This document shows positions 25,123 through 34,561 of a DNA stretch of 34,747 nucleotides, in pieces. The translations under genes were made by a program, and so were the position numbers. Below the pieces are notes generated by a model. It was given only the letters and a program-made list of their open reading frames with translations, did no database searches and was not told where the DNA came from. The stretch lies in the NCBI GenBank assembly GCA_902805935.1, contig CADCUR010000065.1, positions 4,302 through 39,048 on the forward strand. Direction: 5' to 3'. Position 1 is the stretch's first letter, and the number at the start of each line of letters is the position of its first letter. Origin of the DNA: an uncultured Pyrinomonadaceae bacterium (lineage in GTDB: Bacteria; Acidobacteriota; Blastocatellia; Pyrinomonadales; Pyrinomonadaceae).

Positions 25123-25674
25123 AAATTGTTTCGGTCCATACCACAGCCAGAAACCCGAAATCGTGAAAAGCAGTAACGCGCCGCCCATTATCGTCGTATA
25201 GACGAGTTTGAATTGTTCGCCGTCGGTGTCGAGCAGATAATCGAGAATCGAGCCGTCGTGAATGTTTTCGATGAAATCCGAGCGGCGGCGTTCGATGTGC
25301 AAAAGCCCGCCGGTCGCGCAGTCGAGCTGTATGCCCCAGTAATCTTCGACGAAAACGAATTTGACCATTCCCTTATCGGGACGAAAATCAATGCGTTCGA
25401 GTTCCGGCGACATATCGGGCGCGATTTGCTCGCGGGCGATTGTCAGGGCTTTTTCGTGCAGCACATCAACCGGAAGCCAATCCTTCATATCGGTTGATTG
25501 CCCTTGAAAAGATTTCGGCAGAATAACGCCGCCCGTGTGCTTTTTCCAGCCTAGCAGCAGCCCGGTGCAGGCGACGATAAAAAAGAAGACGAACAACAGA
25601 GCGCCGGTCGTGCGGTGAAGTTTGCGGGCGATGCGGAGAATTCGCGCCTGCCGTTTTCTTTGTTCAGAATTCAT
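25108..25674 (-). CDS. PepSY-associated TM helix protein
   Basis: 188 aa; KLHRTTGALLFVFFFIVACTGLLLGWKKHTGG...; C-terminal TM ALLLFTISGFWLWYGPK. Confidence 0.85.
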   Translation of the reverse strand: MNSEQRKRQARILRIARKLHRTTGALLFVFFFIVACTGLLLGWKKHTGGVILPKSFQGQSTDMKDWLPVDVLHEKALTIAREQIAPDMSPELERIDFRPDKGMVKFVFVEDYWGIQLDCATGGLLHIERRRSDFIENIHDGSILDYLLDTDGEQFKLVYTTIMGGALLLFTISGFWLWYGPKQFKARR

Positions 25675-25678
25675 TTAC

Positions 25679-25749
25679 GATTTATGATTCGGAATCTGCG
25701 ATTAAAGATGTCGCTCGCTTTATAAATCCTAAATTCCGAATCATAAATC
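25679..25749. repeat. Inverted repeat spanning the ppk1 stop and PepSY gene start
   Basis: GATTTATGATTCGGAAT (25679-25695) / ATTCCGAATCATAAATC (25733-25749), perfect 17 bp. Confidence 0.85.
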
Positions 25750-27864
25750 CTTGCCGACGAAATACATCTGCGAGTCGAAGGCTTTTTTCTTCGAGTCGGG
25801 CGCGATTTTGCGGTAAGTTCCGTCCGGGTTTAAAAGCTGCGCGTTAACCGTATCTTTGGCGTAAGTGTCCAAAATTTCTTCTTTGATATACTGCCGCAGG
25901 CGCGAATCTTTAATCGGGACAATCGCTTCGACGCGGCGGTCGAGGTTGCGGTGCATCCAGTCGGCGCTGCCCATATAAATCTCTTCCGCGCCGCCGTTGC
26001 CGAAATAGAAAATGCGGCTGTGTTCGAGAAATCTGCCGACGACGGACACAACGCGAATGTTTTCGGAAAGCCCTTCGATGCCGGGACGCAAAACGCAGAT
26101 GCCGCGCACGATTAAATCAATCGAGACGCCCGCCTGCGACGCGCGGTAAAGCGCGCGGATAATCGCGTCGTCGGTCAGGCTGTTGATTTTCGCAATGATG
26201 CGACCTTCTTTCGCCTCGCCGTTTTGATGCTCGATTTCGCGCTCGATCAATTCAATCATTCGCTCGCGCATATTAATCGGCGCTACCAGCAGAGAACTGT
26301 AATCGTTTTTGTAAGAGTAACCGGTCAGAAAATTAAACAAATCGCTCGCGTCTTTGCCGATGTCCTCGTCGGCGGTGAGCAAGCCCAAATCGGTGTAATG
26401 CTTTGAGGTCGTCGGATTGTAATTGCCGGTGGCGAGGTGAACGTAGCGGCGCAGTTTTTCCTTTTCGTAGCGCACGACGAGTGTTACCTTCGAGTGTGTT
26501 TTCAAACCGCGCATTCCGTAGATGACGTGAACGCCTTCGTTTTCCAAACGCCGCGCCCATTCGATATTATTTTCCTCGTCGAACCTCGCCTTTAGTTCGA
26601 CAAGCGCGGCAACCTGTTTGCCGTTTTGACTCGCCTTCATCAAAGATTTCACAATCGGCGAATCTTTTCCCGTGCGGTAAAGACAAATTTTAATGGCGCG
26701 GACGTTTTCGTCTTCCGCCGCCTGGTTGATAAAATCGGTCACCGTGCTGTAAGCCGTGAACGGGTGATGCAGTAGAACGTCCTGTTTTTTCAGCACGTCA
26801 AACACGTTTTCCGACCCGCGAATCGCTGACGGAATCGAATAACGAATCGGCGCATCCTTCAAATCGGGACGCTCCAGCGAATACAGCGACATCAAATCGG
26901 GAACGTTTAAATATCCGTCAATTTTATAAACGTCGCGTTCGGTCAAGCCGATTGATTCGGTCAGATAATTCACCATTTTGTCGGGCATCGAAGGCGTGAT
27001 TTCCAAACGGACGGGAAAACTGAAACGCTTCTGGTAATGCAGTTCGCGCTCCATCGTGCTGAGAATGTCGCTCGCTTCGTCAACGCGCAGTTCGATGTCG
27101 GCGTCGCGCGTCAGGCGAAACAAGTGTGCCTTATTCGCCTGCATATTCGGAAACAGATAATTAATATTCGCCGCCACGAGTTCGCCGAGCAACGCGTATC
27201 TCGTCTCGCCATCCTGAACCGGAATCAGACGCGAAACGCTCGGCGGCAATTTTATTCGCACGAAGCGGTTACGGTTGTAAAGATACGTCAGTTTGCCATG
27301 ATCGAAACTTTTATCCGGCTCGACCGTCAAACCCAAATTCAAACTCAAATTCGAGACATACGGAAACGGATGACTTACATCCACCGCTTGCGGCGTCAAA
27401 ACCGGAAAAATATTCTTTAAAAAGTATTTTTCGAGTTTCTTTTTCTCATCGTGATTCAAATCTTTATAAGAAACGATTTTAATGCCCGCTGCGTCGAGCT
27501 GCGGCAGCACTTCTTCGTTCAGACAGCGCATCTGGTCGGCGAGCATCGGCAGCAGACGCTGGCGAATCGCCACCAGTTGTTCGAGCGCCGTCATTCCGTC
27601 GCGCGAAGTTCGCCGAATACCTTCGGCGACCTGCTCTTTTAAGCCCGAGACGCGAATCATAAAAAATTCGTCGAGATTCGTCGAGAAAATCGAAAGAAAC
27701 TTGAGCCGTTCGAGCAGCGGCGTTGTTTCGTCGAGCGCCTCGTCTAAAACGCGGCGGTTAAATTCGAGCCAACTGAGTTCGCGGTTTGACAGATAACGCG
27801 CATCGTCCACCGGCAATAATTTTTTCGCTTTGGCGTGGGCAATTTTTTGAGCGACAGGATTCAT
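25741..27864 (-). CDS. ppk1: Polyphosphate kinase 1
   Basis: 707 aa; YLSNRELSWLEFNRRVLDEA, LLHHPFTAYSTVTDFINQAAEDENVRAIKICLYRTGKDSPIVKSLMKAS, VALVELKARFDEENNIEWARRLENEGVHVIYGMRGLKTHSKVTLVVR, HLATGNYNPTTSKHYTDLGLLTAD. Confidence 0.97.
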   Translation of the reverse strand: MNPVAQKIAHAKAKKLLPVDDARYLSNRELSWLEFNRRVLDEALDETTPLLERLKFLSIFSTNLDEFFMIRVSGLKEQVAEGIRRTSRDGMTALEQLVAIRQRLLPMLADQMRCLNEEVLPQLDAAGIKIVSYKDLNHDEKKKLEKYFLKNIFPVLTPQAVDVSHPFPYVSNLSLNLGLTVEPDKSFDHGKLTYLYNRNRFVRIKLPPSVSRLIPVQDGETRYALLGELVAANINYLFPNMQANKAHLFRLTRDADIELRVDEASDILSTMERELHYQKRFSFPVRLEITPSMPDKMVNYLTESIGLTERDVYKIDGYLNVPDLMSLYSLERPDLKDAPIRYSIPSAIRGSENVFDVLKKQDVLLHHPFTAYSTVTDFINQAAEDENVRAIKICLYRTGKDSPIVKSLMKASQNGKQVAALVELKARFDEENNIEWARRLENEGVHVIYGMRGLKTHSKVTLVVRYEKEKLRRYVHLATGNYNPTTSKHYTDLGLLTADEDIGKDASDLFNFLTGYSYKNDYSSLLVAPINMRERMIELIEREIEHQNGEAKEGRIIAKINSLTDDAIIRALYRASQAGVSIDLIVRGICVLRPGIEGLSENIRVVSVVGRFLEHSRIFYFGNGGAEEIYMGSADWMHRNLDRRVEAIVPIKDSRLRQYIKEEILDTYAKDTVNAQLLNPDGTYRKIAPDSKKKAFDSQMYFVGKDL

Positions 27865-27998
27865 ATTTAAATTTTATACGGACAATCAGGAGATAAACAA
27901 TAAATCTGATGTTAAATTTTTCAACGAAAAGCGTTCACGACTAACATCATCTTATATGAAATCTAACAAATAAAAAGAAGCAAGGTCAACGAGAAAGA

Positions 27999-28168
27999 AT
28001 GAGCGGTAATAGTGAATCAGTTTGAAGTCAAAATGGCGGTTCTATGCAGAAATACGCACGATAGCCGGACTATCGTGCGTGTTTCTGCATAGAATCTTCG
28101 AACTGATCCGACTAATGAATGAGCGATGAATAAAATTATTTACATTTTATTCATCGCTCACCGCTCAT
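27999..28168. repeat. Multibranched inverted-repeat structure (possible structured RNA, complex terminator or REP/MITE-like element)
   Basis: Outer 9 bp 27999-28007/28160-28168; 12-bp arm 28016-28027/28096-28107 (one wobble); 25-bp hairpin 28040-28064/28070-28094 (one T-G); TGAGCGATGAATAAAAT-tatttac-ATTTTATTCATCGCTCA hairpin near 28120-28160. Confidence 0.75.
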
Positions 28169-28183
28169 CATTCATTCCTTATT

Positions 28184-31100
28184 TTACGGAATGTATTGTT
28201 TGGGAATCGGCAAATCGGAACTCGCGCCGAACGCCGCTGTTAAAAATCCCGCCGTTGTGCGGTTGACATACCAAGTGCCGTTGCGGAACACCGCAACGTC
28301 CGTCTTGCCGTCGCCGTCGTAATCGCCCGGCACGGGAACGTCAGTCGAAACGCCGAATTGCAAGCCGGTAAAGCCTAGATTGCTGCGCTGCAAATACCAG
28401 GCGCCTTCGGATTGGCGGTAAACGGCAAGGTCAGTTTTGCCGTCGCCGTCATAATCGGCTGGCACGAGTTTATCGGTTGCCAAACCGAACTGAATGCCGG
28501 TGAATCCGAGCTGGCTGCGCTGGATATACCAGATGCCAGAGCGGAAAACTGCCAAATCGGTTTTGCCGTCGCCGTCATAGTCGTTGGCAAGCGGAATATC
28601 GCCCGTCTGTCCGAACTGCGCCGAAGTTACAACGCCGCCGTTGCTGCCGCGGATATACCAGAAACCGTTTGACGGACGAAACACCGCGACATCCGCTTTG
28701 CCGTCGCCGTCATAATCGCCGATTTGCGGCACGTCGCCCGCCGCGCCCCATTGAACAGTCGTCGCCGTCGCATTGCCGCTGTTCAAAACGTAAAAGGACA
28801 TACTGCCCGCCGCCAGACGCGCCACGGCGACATCGGTTTTGCCGTCGCCGTCGTAATCGCCGGGCGTTAAGCGATCGCCGTTGACGCCCCAATTCAGAGC
28901 GGCGAATCCCGAAGTCGAACGGTTCAGATACCAGTTGCCATCGGTCGGTCGGAACACCGACAAATCGGTTTTTCCGTCGCCGTCAAAGTCGGCGCGGGCT
29001 TTGTTTGAAAACTCAATCGGAATGCAGTTGAAATTCGTTACTAACTCGACGTTATCGAGATAAGTTCCCGCGCCGCCGATTGCAGTGTCCGCGCCCGCGT
29101 TCCATCTGAACTGGACGTTCTGACCGTTAGCGGCGGCGGGCAAAGTGATTTCCACGTCGCGGTAGCCGTTTGAATTTCCTGACCACGCTTGCCGTCCGGC
29201 GTTCGGGAAAGTTCCCGTGCCGATGGTCGTCGGATACGCGCCCGTAACGAACGCGCCGCCGGCGGCGATTATGTCCTGATACGCGCCCGAACCGATCCGC
29301 ATATCGAGCGTCGTGCCGTCAAATCCGCTTTCGGTATTGTAATTTATCTTGAATTTCAATTTTGCCGAAGCGATTGTTACCGCAATCGGCGGCGATTCGA
29401 GCTGCGCCAAGTAAACGTTTGCCGGGTCGGGAGCGAACATCGCGTTCGGCGCGCTGAATGCGCCGGTCGCCTGCGAGCGCCAGGGAATGGTGCTGCCCGT
29501 GCTTGGATTCGGCGCCGGCGCAGTCCAACCTGTCGGAAGCTCCGGAGCGGTTACGCCGTCAAATGATTGCACAACGCCGCCCGCCGGTTGACCGACTAAA
29601 ATCGTGCGCGTTTCGGTTTTCGGACCCAAACTGCTGGTAATGTTCAAAGTGATTGTTAAAACGCTGCCACAGGGCTGACCGGCGGGAACGGTGTAGCTGA
29701 CCGTGCGCGTCACAGTTTGACCGTTGGCGATTGTGCCGTAATCAGCCGTTCCGCCGCCCACGACTTGCAGCATCACATTGTTCGCCGGGTTGCCGGTATT
29801 GTTTGTCAGCGGAATGCTCAACTGCAAAGTTTCGCCCGGGTCGGCGAATCCGTTGTTGTTGCCGCCCGCGTCGCTGAACGTGAAAGTCGGCGATTGGACA
29901 AGGTTCGGCAAATCGAACGCTTCGGTGACATTCGCCGGAGAAGGCGAGTTAACCCGCGCCGAAAAGCCCATTCCGCGAACGGCGAAACCAGCCCAGATGT
30001 CGGCGACATCAACGCCGCCGTTGCTCGCCTGCGCCGCCGCGATAATCGCGTCGCGCTCCTGTAAAAACGTCGGACCGAGCGGAGCCAATTTCATTCCGTC
30101 GGTCACGTATTGCAGAACGCGGCGATTGCCGACTGCCCAACCGTGAGTGCCAATCAGTTTGGCGCGAACTTCCCACAACGCCGAACTCCAGATTTCTCCG
30201 GCGGCGTGAACCTGGTCGCACTGCGTCGAACCGAACGGTCCGCGAGGGAAAGCACTGATCGTGCCGATTGCCGTCGGCGTGCCGATCTCCGTGTTGCAGT
30301 TTGCGTTCAAATGGCGAAACGACAGCGGATTATGCGGCTTGCCGTTCGGTCCGAGAAACGATTTGACCGCTTTCGGGAAACGCCGAATGCCGTAATAATA
30401 ATTTTTGTTGTTGCCCGCCGCGCCGCCTAAATATGTGGCGTAACCGCCGGTCGTGTAAATTCCTTCAATCGGGTCGGTCGGCTCGGACAACATCGCGTGT
30501 CCGTAAAAGTCGCCCCAGCCCTCGCCCATTCCGCGCGACATATTGCTCGTCAAACCGCTTGCGTTGCCGTGCAGACGGTTGGAGAGTCCGTGTGTCACTT
30601 CGTGAATGATAATGTCCGCATCAATCGTTCCGTCGTAGTCGGGAGTCGGCGCGCTCCACAGATACATCTGCATCCTGCCGCGCCCGCCGTCCGCCGGAGT
30701 ATTAAAGTTAGCGTTGTTCGTGCCGGAAGAATCCTGACCTTCGGCGGAAACACGGTCGGCGCCGCTTCCGCCACGCCCGAAATTATCCTGCTGGAAATTG
30801 CGGGCTTGTTCGGTAAAACCGAGCAGATACATTTCGTCGTGGTAACGGTTCATCACATAAAACATCTGCGTCACCGCGCCCTTTTGAAATTCGACGCCGA
30901 GTGGGTCGTCGCCCGGTGAAGGATTTCCCGGAGCCGGATTGTATGCGAAATTAAACGTGCGGTTTGTGCCGCTGACCACCGCGTCAACACCGTTCGGCGC
31001 GGCACGGTCAACGCCTGCTTCCACAGCGTTGCCGTCCGTCCAGCCGTTCGCGCCGTTCGCGCCGTCGTTAATCCAGCCGTTATTGTTAAATGTATATGGC

Positions 31101-32215
31101 GCTTCGTTGCCGATTAACGTGACATTGGTTCTGGCTTGAATCGCGCCCTGCGTTCCGAGCGTCGGGTCAATCGGTCCCGGCGTCATCGGCGCGGGGTTGT
31201 CCAGCACGCGCAGAAAACTCGTCGAGTTCGCATAGACGTTAAAGGTCGCCGCTTGAGTTTGCTCTTCGGCGATACATTTGCGCCAAAGCATTTTGCCCGT
31301 CTCGGCGTCAACGATGACGTAATACGAATAAACCGGTTGCCAAATTAAAACGCGCCACGCCGCGCGAGCCACGCCCGGTTCGGTCGGGAAATACATTTTC
31401 TCGGCGGTCGTCGCAAAATCGCCCTCACCGAAAACCGCTTTCAAATCAGTTGATTGATTAGCGTTCGGCGCCAAATCGGTGGATTTCAATTCGTAATTAA
31501 TATACTGGGCGGCGGCGGCTACCGCATCCGCCGGATTCCGAAAATCCGTCGTTAAACTTGCGTAATCGAGTTCCGGAGCGAGGTTATTGATGACGCGAAT
31601 CATTTCGCCGCGTTTTGTGAAACCCGCTTTGATTTCGCCGCGAAAAACCGGCACGCCGCCGATTGTCTGGTCGTAATGAACAAACGATAATTCGCCGTCC
31701 GGGTTTGTGTAATCGGCAGTGGATTTGAGTTGATTCGTTTGCTCGTCGGTTAAGCCGAACAGTTCATTGTTTTGTTTGATGAAATTGCGAAGAACGTCAG
31801 ACTTTTTCCCTTGCGAAGCGGCAGTTAAAAAGGCGCCGCCTTGTTTGACATCCGACGCGATAACTTCCGGCGTGCGAATGTCTTCGTTGTATTCGATTTT
31901 CAAAGTCGGAATCGTCTGCCGCAGAAGTTCTTCTCCGGCGACGAATTTATCGCGCGCGTCGGCTACGGCAACGGCGTCTCTGCCCGCCGTCTGGCGAAAA
32001 CTCAACAGTGTTTCCGCTTGGCTCTTATCGGTTCGTATGTCGTAATTTTCTAAGTCATTAACCGAACCGGCGATTATCTGTGAACCGTCTTGTCCGGCAT
32101 TGACCGCCTTTGAGCGAAATTGATTCGGCAAAACGATAATCGCCGCAATCAATCCTAAGACCGCAAAAGCAAACACAACCCGGTAACGAGTTTTCGTGTC
32201 ATCTGAAATTTTCAT
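28184..32215 (-). CDS. Secreted fungalysin-type (M36) metallopeptidase with C-terminal FG-GAP repeats
   Basis: 1343 aa; FTP-like propeptide (SFVHYDQTIGGVPVFRGEIKAGF); zinc motif DIIIHEVTHGLSNRLHG with downstream GMGEGWGDFYGHA; Ig-like and choice-of-anchor-like regions; six D(F/Y)DGDGK(T/A)D repeats plus a terminal partial. Confidence 0.93.
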   Translation of the reverse strand: MKISDDTKTRYRVVFAFAVLGLIAAIIVLPNQFRSKAVNAGQDGSQIIAGSVNDLENYDIRTDKSQAETLLSFRQTAGRDAVAVADARDKFVAGEELLRQTIPTLKIEYNEDIRTPEVIASDVKQGGAFLTAASQGKKSDVLRNFIKQNNELFGLTDEQTNQLKSTADYTNPDGELSFVHYDQTIGGVPVFRGEIKAGFTKRGEMIRVINNLAPELDYASLTTDFRNPADAVAAAAQYINYELKSTDLAPNANQSTDLKAVFGEGDFATTAEKMYFPTEPGVARAAWRVLIWQPVYSYYVIVDAETGKMLWRKCIAEEQTQAATFNVYANSTSFLRVLDNPAPMTPGPIDPTLGTQGAIQARTNVTLIGNEAPYTFNNNGWINDGANGANGWTDGNAVEAGVDRAAPNGVDAVVSGTNRTFNFAYNPAPGNPSPGDDPLGVEFQKGAVTQMFYVMNRYHDEMYLLGFTEQARNFQQDNFGRGGSGADRVSAEGQDSSGTNNANFNTPADGGRGRMQMYLWSAPTPDYDGTIDADIIIHEVTHGLSNRLHGNASGLTSNMSRGMGEGWGDFYGHAMLSEPTDPIEGIYTTGGYATYLGGAAGNNKNYYYGIRRFPKAVKSFLGPNGKPHNPLSFRHLNANCNTEIGTPTAIGTISAFPRGPFGSTQCDQVHAAGEIWSSALWEVRAKLIGTHGWAVGNRRVLQYVTDGMKLAPLGPTFLQERDAIIAAAQASNGGVDVADIWAGFAVRGMGFSARVNSPSPANVTEAFDLPNLVQSPTFTFSDAGGNNNGFADPGETLQLSIPLTNNTGNPANNVMLQVVGGGTADYGTIANGQTVTRTVSYTVPAGQPCGSVLTITLNITSSLGPKTETRTILVGQPAGGVVQSFDGVTAPELPTGWTAPAPNPSTGSTIPWRSQATGAFSAPNAMFAPDPANVYLAQLESPPIAVTIASAKLKFKINYNTESGFDGTTLDMRIGSGAYQDIIAAGGAFVTGAYPTTIGTGTFPNAGRQAWSGNSNGYRDVEITLPAAANGQNVQFRWNAGADTAIGGAGTYLDNVELVTNFNCIPIEFSNKARADFDGDGKTDLSVFRPTDGNWYLNRSTSGFAALNWGVNGDRLTPGDYDGDGKTDVAVARLAAGSMSFYVLNSGNATATTVQWGAAGDVPQIGDYDGDGKADVAVFRPSNGFWYIRGSNGGVVTSAQFGQTGDIPLANDYDGDGKTDLAVFRSGIWYIQRSQLGFTGIQFGLATDKLVPADYDGDGKTDLAVYRQSEGAWYLQRSNLGFTGLQFGVSTDVPVPGDYDGDGKTDVAVFRNGTWYVNRTTAGFLTAAFGASSDLPIPKQYIP
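28190..29000 (-). repeat. Tandem coding repeats (FG-GAP/Ca-binding DYDGDGKTD type)
   Basis: Same DNA word family (ttgccgtcgccgtcgtaatc) recurring as in 22270-23085. Confidence 0.9.
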
Positions 32216-32572
32216 TTTTTGGAATTCTCCTTTGAAGCAAATTTTAAAAAGATAAAAGCGAATTTCGGCTGTTGAAGACCGAATAACAAAACAAATGTCT
32301 CGACTTTGAGGAATTTATCAAAACAATTTGTTACGATTAGAGCATCTAACGAGTCAGACGGATTAGAATAAATATCTGACGAATTATGCCTGATTAGTTG
32401 TAAAATTTTTGGGGTTGCAAAATAAGATTCTTACAAAAATTACGATTTCGGTCAAGCAGTCATTACAATTTAGCGAAAAATTAAACGCGTTTTCGGCACG
32501 CGGAAGACGCTTTCGGTAATTTAATTATGCCGAGCGTTGGTGTATAAAAATAAAATAAATCAGGAAAATACT

Positions 32573-34561
32573 GTGGAAGAAATTTTCGGCAAAGGCGGAC
32601 TCATCGCCAAATACCATAAAGATTACGAATACCGGCACGGTCAAATCAAAATGGCGGAGGCGGTCTTAAAAGCATTTGAAGAGAAAAAGCATCTGATCGT
32701 TGAAGCGGGAACCGGCACGGGCAAAACGCTCGCCTACCTTGTTCCGGCAATCGCCGCCGCGCTCGGACAAAAAAAACGAATTATAGTTTCGACGGGAACG
32801 AAAAATTTGCAGGAACAATTAATGGAAAAAGACATTCCGTTTCTGCAAAAGGTGATGCCGAAGAAATTTACCGCCGCCTATATGAAAGGTCGCTCTAACT
32901 ACGCCTGTCTTTATCGCATCGCCAAGGCGGAAAACCAGCCGATTCTCGAAGGCGTGGACGAAATGGATTCGTTTGAGGAAGTCCGTCACTGGGCGCGCGA
33001 ATCGCAGACGGGCGACCGCGCCGAACTCGTCAATCTGCCGGAAAATATTTCGTTCTGGTCGAGAATCAATGCCAAATCGGAAATTTGTCTGGGACAGAAA
33101 TGTCCCGATTTCGAGCCGTGTTTCGTCACCCGTATGCGCGCCAGAGCCGAAGACGCCGACATCGTGATTGTCAATCATCATCTTTTTTTCGCGGATTTGA
33201 ATATCCGCGGTAACGAATACGGCAGAGTTTTGCCGGATTATTCCGCCGTGATTTTCGACGAAGCGCATTTAATCGAAGACATCGCCGCCGATTATTTCGG
33301 CTTTCAAATTTCGACTTTTCAAATTGACGAACTCGCGCGCGACGCCGATAATTTGCCGATTACCGATGCGATTGCGACGCGTGAAATCACGAAACTCGTC
33401 GCTCGAATCATCGGACTCGCCGATCAATTCTGGACAAGATTTGTTCAAGGACGCGGACAGGACGGACGCTTTCCGCTGCTGCCGAATGCGTTCGCGCAAA
33501 AAGTCCGCGATGAAATTCAGCCGACGCCGCTCGGCGAAGCGTATTTCGCGCTTGATTCCGCGCTCGAAAGACTGGAAACGGCGATTGACGTTTACGCCGA
33601 AAAGATGACCGAAGCCGAGAGCCTTGTGCGGCGTGTTCGGCAAACGCGCTTCGATCTGGATTTCGTTTGCTCGCAAGCCGAGAAAAATTACGTTTACTGG
33701 CTCGAACGACGCGGCAGAGGAATGTTTTTGCGCGCGTCGCCGATAGACGTTTCTCAGCTTTTACAGGAAAAACTTTTTGACAAATTAGAGACCGTCGTGA
33801 TGACTTCAGCGACCCTATCCAGCAACGGAAAATTCGATTTCATCAAAGATCGTCTCGGTTTGGACACGACGAAAACCGACACGATGCTCGCACCGTCGTC
33901 TTTCGATTATCAAAAGCAAGCGATAATTTATTTGCCGAAAGCGATGCCCGAACCGCGCGCGCCGGAATTCAACCAAATCGCCGCCAGTGAAATCATCAAA
34001 TTATTAAATGTTACGAACGGTCGCGCCTTTGTTTTATCAACCAGCCTTTCGGCGATGAACGCGCTCTACGAACTCGTCTCGATGCGCGTCAATTTCCCGT
34101 GTCTCGTGCAAGGCTCGATGTCGAAAGCCGGACTTCTGGAAAGATTCCGCAAAACGCCGAACGCCGTTTTGTTTGCGACATCTTCGTTCTGGCAAGGCGT
34201 TGACGTGCAGGGCGAACAGCTTTCCTGCGTCATCATAGACAAACTCCCGTTCGCCGTCCCGACCGACCCGATTGTCGCCGCCAGAACGCGCTTTATAGAC
34301 GACAACGGCGGCAAATCGTTTTTCGATTATTCCGTCCCGAACGCTGTCATAACATTAAAGCAGGGAATCGGGCGATTAATTAGAAGTTCGACCGACCGGG
34401 GCGTGATTGCGCTTCTCGATTCGCGTCTCAGAACGAAAGGCTACGGCAAAGATTTTCTGAACAGCCTGCCGCGTTGTAAAATAACGAGCGAACTGAAAGA
34501 CGTGGCGGGAATTTTTGGAGGTGAAGAAAATGGAAGCAGTTTTGTTAGACGAAATTATTAA
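32573..34561 (+). CDS. dinG: DinG/XPD-like ATP-dependent DNA helicase with probable Fe-S cysteines
   Basis: ORF track from 32537 (TTG); GTG at 32573 with AGGA 7 nt upstream is a plausible start. VEAGTGTGKTLAYLVP, VIFDEAHLIED, QGIGRLIRSSTDRG; Cys in NYACLYR...SEICLGQKCPDFEPCFVTR. Confidence 0.9.
   Translation: MEEIFGKGGLIAKYHKDYEYRHGQIKMAEAVLKAFEEKKHLIVEAGTGTGKTLAYLVPAIAAALGQKKRIIVSTGTKNLQEQLMEKDIPFLQKVMPKKFTAAYMKGRSNYACLYRIAKAENQPILEGVDEMDSFEEVRHWARESQTGDRAELVNLPENISFWSRINAKSEICLGQKCPDFEPCFVTRMRARAEDADIVIVNHHLFFADLNIRGNEYGRVLPDYSAVIFDEAHLIEDIAADYFGFQISTFQIDELARDADNLPITDAIATREITKLVARIIGLADQFWTRFVQGRGQDGRFPLLPNAFAQKVRDEIQPTPLGEAYFALDSALERLETAIDVYAEKMTEAESLVRRVRQTRFDLDFVCSQAEKNYVYWLERRGRGMFLRASPIDVSQLLQEKLFDKLETVVMTSATLSSNGKFDFIKDRLGLDTTKTDTMLAPSSFDYQKQAIIYLPKAMPEPRAPEFNQIAASEIIKLLNVTNGRAFVLSTSLSAMNALYELVSMRVNFPCLVQGSMSKAGLLERFRKTPNAVLFATSSFWQGVDVQGEQLSCVIIDKLPFAVPTDPIVAARTRFIDDNGGKSFFDYSVPNAVITLKQGIGRLIRSSTDRGVIALLDSRLRTKGYGKDFLNSLPRCKITSELKDVAGIFGGEENGSSFVRRNY

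Noticed and set aside
28184-32215. Many + strand ORFs of 60-140 aa inside the fungalysin gene
   Set aside because: Shadow frames of a confidently identified 1343-aa M36 peptidase; no starts or motifs supporting coding.
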